Source of the DNA: Coriobacteriia bacterium | GTDB taxonomy: Bacteria; Actinomycetota; Coriobacteriia; Anaerosomatales; PALSA-660 | Assembly (NCBI GenBank): GCA_030652345.1 | Contig: JAUSAU010000004.1 | Location: 1-6,500 of the forward strand | Direction: 5' to 3' | Length of the DNA: 6,500 bases | In this document: piece by piece, positions 1-6,500 of the stretch | Layout: the number at the start of each line of letters is the position of its first letter | Numbering within the stretch: the first letter of the stretch is position 1 | The notes under the pieces: model-generated | What the model was told of the DNA's origin: nothing | What the model saw: only the letters and a program-made list of their open reading frames with translations | The model's database searches: none | Made by a program: the position numbers and the translations under genes

Positions 1-465
1 CGTGCGCAGGACATCGTCATCGAAGCTCTGCACGCCGAGCGAGAACCGGTTCGCACCGGCGGCGATGAGTTCAGCGATCAGCGCGGCGTCGGTCGTCTCG
101 GGGTTGGTCTCGACGGTGATCTCGGCGTCCGGCCGCAGGACGGCGGTCTCGCGCAGCCCGCGCAGAAGGCGCTCGAGCTCGGGACCGAGACGCGTCGGGG
201 TGCCGCCTCCGATGTAGAGCGTGGGAACGTCGTCGAGCAACCCGTAGTGCGACCAGTGACCCGCCTCGAAGAGCACCGCGTCCACGTAGCGGGAGAACAT
301 CCGCTCCCCGCCCGCGTGAGAGAAGAAGTCGCAGTACGCGCACTTGGAGACGCAGAACGGGACGTGGATGTAGAGCGAGACAGGGGCCGGGACCTCGGGC
401 GCATGAGCCGCGAGCGAAGCGAGTCGGCTCGATGCGGCCGTAGACATGGCCGCAAAGTCGGCCAT
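1..465 (-). CDS. hemW: Heme chaperone HemW (radical SAM protein), N-terminal 155 residues, runs off the left edge
   Basis: The minus-strand frame starting at 465 is open to the window edge and encodes the first 155 residues of a radical SAM protein of the HemN/HemW family. What is seen: LYIHVPFC leads into a CxxxCxxC cluster motif at Cys38, Cys42 and Cys45, with Tyr44 before the last Cys; then LYIGGGTPT at about 83-91 (the SAM-binding glycine motif), VETNPE at about 118-123 and NRFSLGVQSF at about 139-148. By family knowledge, HemW (formerly annotated as oxygen-independent coproporphyrinogen oxidase) binds a 4Fe-4S cluster and heme and delivers heme to acceptors such as respiratory enzymes. 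The CxxxCxxC without a fourth nearby Cys, and the position behind lepA, favour HemW over true HemN. The ATG at 465-463 lies two bases after the lepA stop, which suggests translational coupling. A second in-frame ATG at 447-445 would shorten the protein by six residues; neither has a strong Shine-Dalgarno. lepA-hemW, often followed by hrcA and dnaJ, is a common order in Gram-positive bacteria. Confidence 0.93.
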   Translation of the reverse strand, partial: MADFAAMSTAASSRLASLAAHAPEVPAPVSLYIHVPFCVSKCAYCDFFSHAGGERMFSRYVDAVLFEAGHWSHYGLLDDVPTLYIGGGTPTRLGPELERLLRGLRETAVLRPDAEITVETNPETTDAALIAELIAAGANRFSLGVQSFDDDVLRT

Positions 466-467
466 GG

Positions 468-2270
<1,803 letters not shown>

Positions 2271-2312
2271 AGCGGACGTACTATACCAGCATGGTTGGTG
2301 TCCGGGGGATGG
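2271..2312. other. 42-bp intergenic gap between the small membrane-protein gene and lepA
   Basis: This is the only real intergenic space in the window. It holds the proposed lepA promoter. I see no GC-rich hairpin followed by a T-run on the minus strand, so there is no clear intrinsic terminator to separate the RHS pair from lepA; read-through into lepA is possible. The only stem noticed is a weak four-base ACCA/TGGT pairing just before the -10 box. Confidence 0.6.
2280..2288 (-). promoter_or_regulatory. Putative extended -10 promoter of lepA, giving a leaderless or near-leaderless transcript
   Basis: Read on the minus strand the bases are TGGTATAGT, an extended -10 element (TGn followed by TATAGT, one mismatch to TATAAT). 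The final T is nine bases before the lepA ATG. Transcription normally starts 6-9 bases past the -10, so the mRNA would begin between three bases upstream of the ATG and the ATG itself. No TTGACA-like -35 is found at 17-18 bp spacing (the sequence there is C-rich), which an extended -10 can compensate for. No AGGAGG-like sequence occurs in the 20 bases before the ATG, consistent with leaderless initiation, which is common in Actinomycetota. This rests on a short motif match only. Confidence 0.45.
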
Positions 2313-2726
2313 TTATGGACTCGAACCAGCGGGGTCATGTTCGCGCCGGACGTCTCGGAAGGCTACCTCGGCTGCGACGTAGACTGCGGCATACCCAAGA
2401 ACAAACGCGGACGCCGACACAATGGACTGGGCGTCCCAGCGAGGTGCGCTGACTGCCGTTGTTGCTGATGCCACGACAATAGCCCCGAGCATCAGACTCC
2501 GGCCGATGGCCCTCTCCTTGGGGAATCCCGGCCGCTTCTCGACCCGCCAGCGATCCGCCCAGACCATCGCCACCAGCGCGCCCCCTAGGAGGGGCATGGC
2601 TACCCACCACGGTGCGCCATCCCTCATGAGCGATCCAAGAGCACCAGAAGCAACTGGAGCCGTCACACACAGGGCTCCCACGGCGACTAGGACTCGTGCC
2701 CAGCGCTCCCACTCGTGCCCCTTCAT
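2313..2726 (-). CDS. Small four-helix membrane protein of unknown family; candidate immunity partner of the RHS tip
   Basis: A 137-residue protein I do not recognise. Hydropathy read by eye gives four membrane segments at about 11-33, 39-57, 77-94 and 101-123. Between helices 2 and 3 is a basic, charged loop (about 58-76, DRWRVEKRPGFPKERAIGR) and the C-terminus is hydrophilic (RDVRREHDPAGSSP), so both probably face the cytoplasm. There is no signal peptide cleavage motif, lipobox or catalytic motif. The ATG lies nine bases after the stop of the RHS gene, and an AGG that overlaps that stop gives a weak Shine-Dalgarno at eight-base spacing; the two genes are therefore likely translated from one message. 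Codon use is relaxed (CTA, GGA, GCA, TCA, GTA, CCA are all used), unlike lepA. A small gene tightly following an RHS gene is classically its immunity gene, and a membrane-embedded one would suit a toxin acting on membranes. That role is inference; it may equally be an unrelated hypothetical membrane protein. Confidence 0.75.
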   Translation of the reverse strand: MKGHEWERWARVLVAVGALCVTAPVASGALGSLMRDGAPWWVAMPLLGGALVAMVWADRWRVEKRPGFPKERAIGRSLMLGAIVVASATTAVSAPRWDAQSIVSASAFVLGYAAVYVAAEVAFRDVRREHDPAGSSP

Positions 2727-2733
2727 CGCCAGA

Positions 2734-2738
2734 ACCTA
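2734..2738 (-). promoter_or_regulatory. Weak ribosome binding site for the small membrane protein, overlapping the RHS stop codon
   Basis: On the minus strand the bases read TAGGT; the TAG is the RHS stop and its AG plus the next G form an AGG core eight bases before the ATG at 2726. The overlap of stop and ribosome binding site is typical of coupled gene pairs. Only three to four bases match the consensus, so the site is weak. Confidence 0.35.
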
Positions 2739-5700
2739 TCGAATGAGTGATGCGTGCGCATCCGAACCCCTTCCCCACAGATTGCCGTAGATCATCCGCG
2801 GCCTGACGGGTGCCAGTCTGATCGGACTTCTGCTCGCGTACGGGGCGCCGGTCCGCCTATCTTCGAATCGAGTCCGTGTTCCCACAATCGTCCGGCGAGC
2901 CACCGTGCTCCACCTTCCCGAAGTGGACTTGCGCTGCAATCGGACCTGAAGCTTCACGAGCCACTGACCCGATTGATGACAGCTGGGGGAGTAGTACGCG
3001 AAGTCGCTACGTTCGAAGGTCAGCAGGTCCCCGACTCGAAACCACGAGGCGATTCCAGCAATCTCTTCGACGGTGTCGCGCCACGATTTCGCCATCCACA
3101 AGCCCGAGAGAACCATGCGAAGGAGCTTTGGTCCAGCGGCAAGAAGGGCGGCGGCCTTCTCTAGTCCGCGCGTTAGGCACTCCTGAGCGATGAGCTTGAG
3201 CAGCCGGATGTCGTGATCCATCAGGACATCGCCGCGGGTCACGTAGTGCGCAAACACCCACGCCCACAGCCCGCTCGGGTCCACCTTCCCCACCGGGTCC
3301 CCGCCGCAGTACTGGTAGGCGCTCTCCTCGCCATCTGCCTTGGCGGGGTCTTTCGAGATGAACTGGGCGCTTTGCGGGTCGTAGGTGCGCGCGGAGCAGT
3401 AGTAGGTGGCGGACTCGGCGTCCCACGCGTAGGTGGCGTAGCGCAGGATCTGGCGCTCGGCCAGTGCGGCCGCCAGCATGCCTGAGGCCACCACGGTGCC
3501 GTTCGGGCGACCGAACGCGTCGTAGCGATACGACACGAGCGGGGTGGCGGAGGCGTCCAGCAGCTCGGTGACGTCGCCGCGATCCGTGGTCACGAGGGCG
3601 AAGAGCGTGGGCGCGGTGGACTCGGAGGTGCGGTAGATGCCGGCGTAGGGGCGGCTTGCGGCGTCGTAGAGATAGGTGATCGACCAGGTCGCGCCGTCGG
3701 AGCGCTGCGCGGCGAGGGAGAGCAAGGTGAGGCCGTCGTAGGTGTAGGTCGTCTCGGTCGAGACGGCGCCGGAGGTCACGGACGAGTGGGTGCGCTGGCC
3801 GGCGGCGTCGAAGGTGTAGCGAGCCGAGATGCCCGACGAGGTGTCGAAGGCGGACAGGCGCCCGGTGCCGGTGTAGGCGTAGGTGGCGGCGTGTCTGTTG
3901 GAGGCACGTCCTGCAGCGACTCGCTGGCCGAGGGCGTCGAAGGTATAGAGCGTGGTGGTGGCCACTCCCGACATGCTCACGAGGCGGCTTGCGGCGTCGT
4001 AGGTCAGCGTCTCAGGTACCGAGGCGCCGCGCTTGACCCAGGTGAGGTTGCCCGCGTCGTCGAAGCGGTAGCCGGTGGAGGTGCCGGATACGGTGACGGT
4101 GGCGAGGCGGCCGCCGTCGGTGTAGGTGTAGGTCGTCTCGATGGCAGGCCCCAGCGTGGGATGCAAGTCGTCGGCGAGCTTGCGGCCGGCCGCGTCGAAG
4201 CGATACGTGGTGGTCTCCGCACTGCCTGTCAGACCCGCGCCGGACTGGGCGCGCAGGCGCCCGGCCTCGTCGAAGCGGGCGCTCATGCCCGCACCGACGA
4301 AGCTCGCGGCGGTCTCGCGGTCCGCACTGTCGCGGGAAAGCACGGTGCGCGCGGGTGCACTCACGCCGTCCGAGGAGATCGTGCGCGCAGACTCGCGTCC
4401 GTCGGCGCCAAGGCTCACGACCGTGGTGACTCCGCCGTAGGTGACGGTGCGCGTGGTGACCGAGGGCGTGCCGATGGCGTAGGTCGAGGTCGCGGCGATG
4501 TCGCGGATTGCGTCGTAGGTGGAGCGGGGGCGACCGAGTGAGTCATACGTGGTCGTCACGTCCTTGACCGGTACCGAGCGCGACGTCTCGTGCACCTCGC
4601 GCGTCACTCTCCCGAAGGTGTCGTAGGTGTAGAGGACGCGAGCGCCGTCCGGGTCGGTCACGCGGTCCACGCGGCCCTCTACGTATGCGGTGGTCGTGGT
4701 CTTGGGGTCGGCTCCCGGGGCCTCGCGCACCTCGCTCAGTTGCCGCCCGCACACGTCGTAGGTCCGGGTGAGCGAGATGCCGTCGGAGTCTGTGGTGCGA
4801 AGCGTCCAGCCAAGCGCGTTGACCACGTCGGCGGAAGCCGTCGCCTCACCGGTGGCGGACACCTGGCGATCCATCGCGTCGAAGGCGGCCGATGTCACCG
4901 CGCCGTCCGCACTCACCGCGCCGATCTGGCGCCCGCCGATGTCATAGAGCAGCGTGGAGGTCGCCGGGCTCGAGTCGTCGTCGGCCGCGATCTCGGCGAT
5001 CTTGTTGCCGCCGTCATCGTAGCGATACTCGGTCCACGTGCCGTCCGCGGCACTCTCTCTCAGCACTTCGCCATCCGGGTAGTAGGTGGTGGTGGAGGAG
5101 GCGTCCGTGGCGCCCACGTCCCAGGCGCGCCGCTGCCTGCCGTACACATCGTACTCGACGCGGCTGGAGGCGGCCGCATCAGTGTAGGAGGGCACGCCTT
5201 GCGCCCACGACTGCGTCGCGTTGCCGCGCGCGTCGTAGTGCGTGTGGGCGCTCAGGCCGCCGGCGACCGAATCGGTGACGGAAACCTCGCGGCCCGAGGC
5301 GTCGAAGGTATGCGTCACCGTGCTTTGCACGCAGGCCTGCCCGTTCGCATCGATCATCGTGGTCTCGGCAACCGCACGACCGCTCGCGTCCCGGGTGGTG
5401 CGCGTCCAGTCGGCGAAGGTCGCCGAGCCGCCGACGGTGCGGCTCGTCTCGACCACCTGACCGAGCGCGTCGTAGCTCGTACGCGTAACGATGCCGTTGC
5501 GATCGGTCTGCGCCACGACGCGCCCGGCGGCATCGAGCTCGTGCGTAGCTTCAAGCACTCCGGAGGCGTCATACGAGCTCAACTGCTCGCCGAAGGCGTT
5601 GTACGTGCGCGACGTGGTGATATCGAGCGTCGTTGTGGGATCGAGCGAGACCATCACATCGTGCGCGGTCTCGCTGAGCACCTGGCCGGATGCGTGGTTG

Positions 5701-6500
5701 GCATAGGTCGTCGTGGCCGTCTCGGTATTCGAGATCCGCACGTTCTTCACCGCGAGCAGGCCGGTGCTGGTCTCGTACGCGCTTTCGGTGAGGGCCAGAG
5801 CGCCCCGATGGTCCAGTACGCGCCACTCGCGGGTGACGTTGCCCTCGCCGTCGTGGTTGTAGTACGTGGTCTGCCCGCGAGGATCGGTGGTGCGGACAAG
5901 ATCGCCGTGCTCATCAAAGGTGTTGGCGGTGCGGTGCCCCGCCTCGTCGAACGAGGCGAGCTCATCGCCGTCGACACTCACGAGGCGGTTGCGGCGGGCA
6001 CCCGTCGGTGACACCTCGAGTGTCTGCTCGTTGTTGGAGGCATAGGTGTAGGTCCAGGTCGGCAGCGGGCTCGTGCCCGAGGTCGCGGGATCAGACCTGG
6101 TCGCACAGGTGCCGTTGGGATTCCACGCGAAGCGCTCGAGGATGTGAGCGTCGGCGTCGCCGCCGGCCACGTGTCCGTGAGCAGTGATGGTGGCTGAGCG
6201 CGATGCCGCGGGCGCGTACGAGATGTCGGTGCGGGCGTCCGCATCGGAGCCCACCACCGGAGAGAGCACGCTTGCCAGCGCCCCGGCGGTGTAGGCAAAT
6301 GTCGTCTGGGCAGTGGACCCGGCCTGTGGGTAGTTCGGGACCGCGATCGATGTGAGTTGACCGCCCGTGTACCCGTACTGCACGGCGTGGGTGACATCGG
6401 TCGAACCGCTCGCCGTGTTGGAGTAGGTCACGTTCGGTGTAGCGCCGGATGAGTAGGTCACCGAGCGACGCCCGTCCGCATTGGCGACGGCCGCCGAGAC
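2736..6500 (-). CDS. RHS/YD-repeat protein with a variable C-terminal tip (possible polymorphic toxin), 5' end outside the window
   Basis: The frame is open from 6500 to a TAG at 2738-2736: 1,254 residues with no start in the window. Residues (numbered from the first codon seen) about 1-1078 are YD-repeat core: dozens of Tyr/Phe-Asp units with Gly-Arg turns, for example TYDAASRLVS, YTFDALGQRV, YTFDAAGQRT and YRYDAFGRP. By analogy with solved RHS and TcC structures these form a beta-cage shell. The conserved core end is clear: TDRGDVTELLDASATPL at about 972-988, YRYDAFGRP, YAWDAESATYYCSARTYDP at about 1024-1042, then PVGKVDPSGL at 1069-1078, an exact PxxxxDPxGL autocleavage motif. The last 176 residues (1079-1254) are a separate, unrecognised tip. 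Core codons are strongly GC-biased; most of the tip is not. Such proteins are normally secreted or surface-anchored; the N-terminal export and attachment region is not visible here. A GTG at 6461 is in frame, but reading continues upstream through more repeat-like sequence, so it is not the start. Intact, no frameshift seen. Confidence 0.93.
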   Translation of the reverse strand, partial: VSAAVANADGRRSVTYSSGATPNVTYSNTASGSTDVTHAVQYGYTGGQLTSIAVPNYPQAGSTAQTTFAYTAGALASVLSPVVGSDADARTDISYAPAASRSATITAHGHVAGGDADAHILERFAWNPNGTCATRSDPATSGTSPLPTWTYTYASNNEQTLEVSPTGARRNRLVSVDGDELASFDEAGHRTANTFDEHGDLVRTTDPRGQTTYYNHDGEGNVTREWRVLDHRGALALTESAYETSTGLLAVKNVRISNTETATTTYANHASGQVLSETAHDVMVSLDPTTTLDITTSRTYNAFGEQLSSYDASGVLEATHELDAAGRVVAQTDRNGIVTRTSYDALGQVVETSRTVGGSATFADWTRTTRDASGRAVAETTMIDANGQACVQSTVTHTFDASGREVSVTDSVAGGLSAHTHYDARGNATQSWAQGVPSYTDAAASSRVEYDVYGRQRRAWDVGATDASSTTTYYPDGEVLRESAADGTWTEYRYDDGGNKIAEIAADDDSSPATSTLLYDIGGRQIGAVSADGAVTSAAFDAMDRQVSATGEATASADVVNALGWTLRTTDSDGISLTRTYDVCGRQLSEVREAPGADPKTTTTAYVEGRVDRVTDPDGARVLYTYDTFGRVTREVHETSRSVPVKDVTTTYDSLGRPRSTYDAIRDIAATSTYAIGTPSVTTRTVTYGGVTTVVSLGADGRESARTISSDGVSAPARTVLSRDSADRETAASFVGAGMSARFDEAGRLRAQSGAGLTGSAETTTYRFDAAGRKLADDLHPTLGPAIETTYTYTDGGRLATVTVSGTSTGYRFDDAGNLTWVKRGASVPETLTYDAASRLVSMSGVATTTLYTFDALGQRVAAGRASNRHAATYAYTGTGRLSAFDTSSGISARYTFDAAGQRTHSSVTSGAVSTETTYTYDGLTLLSLAAQRSDGATWSITYLYDAASRPYAGIYRTSESTAPTLFALVTTDRGDVTELLDASATPLVSYRYDAFGRPNGTVVASGMLAAALAERQILRYATYAWDAESATYYCSARTYDPQSAQFISKDPAKADGEESAYQYCGGDPVGKVDPSGLWAWVFAHYVTRGDVLMDHDIRLLKLIAQECLTRGLEKAAALLAAGPKLLRMVLSGLWMAKSWRDTVEEIAGIASWFRVGDLLTFERSDFAYYSPSCHQSGQWLVKLQVRLQRKSTSGRWSTVARRTIVGTRTRFEDRRTGAPYASRSPIRLAPVRPRMIYGNLWGRGSDAHASLIR
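2739..3266 (-). other. Variable C-terminal tip of the RHS protein (176 residues), candidate effector domain
   Basis: This is the part of the RHS protein after PxxxxDPxGL. It begins WAWVFAHYVTRGDVLMDHD. Three parts are visible by eye: an alpha-helical opening (tip residues about 15-75) with a hydrophobic or amphipathic stretch at about 38-58 (AALLAAGPKLLRMVLSGLWM); a short link, FRVGDLLTFERSD; and a beta-strand-rich, very basic part at about 102-160 (WLVKLQVRLQRKSTSGRW, then alternating Arg/Thr strands) ending RPRMIYGNLWGRGSDAHASLIR. I do not recognise a known nuclease, deaminase, ADP-ribosyltransferase or peptidase motif. The two Cys (tip 30 and 96) are not arranged like a metal site. The helical part could insert in membranes; the beta part resembles in style the Ig-like adhesive modules of actinobacterial surface proteins. 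Toxin function is inferred from position only. Confidence 0.6.
3267..3296 (-). other. RHS core boundary motif PxxxxDPxGL (predicted self-cleavage site)
   Basis: The ten codons read PVGKVDPSGL, matching the PxxxxDPxGL signature exactly. In characterised RHS and TcC proteins, an aspartyl-protease activity of the core cuts directly after the Leu and leaves the tip inside the shell. Here the cut would fall between Leu and Trp, at 3267/3266. Confidence 0.8.
3651..3669 (-). repeat. 19-bp exact direct repeat of the YDAASR unit, copy 1
   Basis: The plus-strand gcggcttgcggcgtcgtag here recurs at 3984-4002, 333 bases away and in the same frame. It encodes the YDAASR turn in LYDAASRPYA and TYDAASRLVS. 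Confidence 0.8.
3738..3756 (-). repeat. 19-bp exact direct repeat, copy 1 (encodes ETTYTY)
   Basis: The plus-strand sequence gtaggtgtaggtcgtctcg here is identical to that at 4122-4140, 384 bases away (a multiple of three, same frame). It encodes the ETTYTY strand of two YD repeats and could support recombination between units. Confidence 0.8.
3984..4002 (-). repeat. 19-bp exact direct repeat of the YDAASR unit, copy 2
   Basis: Identical to 3651-3669, in frame, encoding the YDAASR turn of the unit TYDAASRLVS. Confidence 0.8.
4122..4140 (-). repeat. 19-bp exact direct repeat, copy 2
   Basis: Identical to 3738-3756 and in the same frame; flanking sequence diverges at once on both sides, so conservation is limited to the repeat strand itself. 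Confidence 0.8.

Larger units (their letters stand above)
3267..6500 (-). repeat. Array of degenerate YD (RHS) protein repeats
   Basis: The coding sequence is built of degenerate units of very roughly 20-45 residues, each holding a Y/F-D-x-x-G-R-like turn. On the plus strand this appears as repeated gcgtcgta and gtaggt words. The C-terminal third (about 3400-4300) is the most regular, with close YRFDAAGRK, YTYTDGGRL, YRFDDAGNL, TYDAASRLV, YTFDALGQR and YTFDAAGQR units; the middle (about 4380-4560) is the least regular, with TYGG and LGADGRE variants. DNA identity between units is low apart from short exact matches, so the array is old rather than a recent tandem duplication. Confidence 0.85.

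Noticed and set aside
2271..2312. Intrinsic terminator between the small membrane-protein gene and lepA
   Set aside because: No stable GC-rich stem followed by a T-run is present on the minus strand; only a four-base stem was found.
2295..2350. A tRNA-like T-loop on the minus strand (GGTTCGAGTCC) close to a GTCCGG/CCGGAC inverted pair and ACACCA, as in a tRNA remnant or attachment site
   Set aside because: Only three T-stem pairs form, the inverted pair is about 40 bases apart (too short for a tRNA), and no D-arm or anticodon arm can be drawn. The T-loop bases are the last codons of the membrane-protein gene (AGSSP). Most likely chance; a tRNAscan or covariance-model search would settle it.
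2335..2778. A 147-codon minus-strand frame overlapping both the RHS end and the small membrane protein
   Set aside because: It overlaps the RHS stop by 40 bases, has no membrane or domain pattern and is Gly/Arg/Ser-rich. The frame at 2313-2726 has four clear hydrophobic segments and a start coupled to the RHS stop, so it is the better choice.
2754..3193. Plus-strand frames of 105-136 codons opposite the RHS tip, considered as a separate antisense gene
   Set aside because: No ribosome binding site and compositionally odd products with no motif; the minus-strand frame continues unbroken from the RHS core and explains the region.
4590..6011. A 473-codon open frame on the plus strand, and a 251-codon one at 3786-4541
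   Set aside because: Both are antisense to the RHS core. Their Gly/Val/Arg/Ala-rich products mirror repeated YD codons; no motif or ribosome binding site supports them.
6459..6461. GTG at 6461 as the start of the RHS gene
   Set aside because: The frame stays open for 13 more codons to the window edge with similar sequence (NADGRRSVTYS), there is no ribosome binding site, and the N-terminal export part of an RHS protein would be missing.

Overview
The window is GC-rich (roughly two thirds G+C by eye) and fully coding on the minus strand. It contains four consecutive minus-strand genes and one short intergenic gap of 42 bases. In transcription order, from the right edge leftward, they are: a giant RHS/YD-repeat protein (5' end outside the window), a small four-helix membrane protein, lepA (elongation factor 4), and the start of hemW (heme chaperone; 3' end outside the window). 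The GC-rich coding, the lepA-hemW pair and a possibly leaderless lepA message suggest a high-GC Gram-positive (Actinomycetota), possibly near Coriobacteriia. That assignment is inference; no rRNA or other marker gene is present to settle it.

Left part (1-2270): conserved housekeeping genes. lepA is complete and has all its expected GTPase and C-terminal motifs. hemW begins two bases after the lepA stop, so the pair is almost certainly co-transcribed. A good extended -10 box (TGGTATAGT) lies directly in front of lepA with no Shine-Dalgarno, so lepA probably has its own promoter and a leaderless or nearly leaderless transcript.

Right part (2313-6500): accessory genes. The RHS protein has at least 1,254 residues in the window. 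About 1,078 are YD-repeat core ending in an exact PxxxxDPxGL motif, the boundary where RHS cores in characterised systems cut off their variable C-terminal tip. The remaining 176 residues are an unrecognised tip. Nine bases after its stop begins a 137-residue protein with four predicted membrane helices and no recognised family. Tip and small gene share relaxed codon use unlike the core or lepA. This is the layout of a polymorphic toxin with its immunity gene (as in WapA/WapI or Rhs/RhsI), and it is the most interesting part of the window. The toxin activity is not demonstrated: part of the tip also looks like a beta-rich extracellular domain.

No tRNA, rRNA, CRISPR array, insertion sequence or convincing terminator was found.
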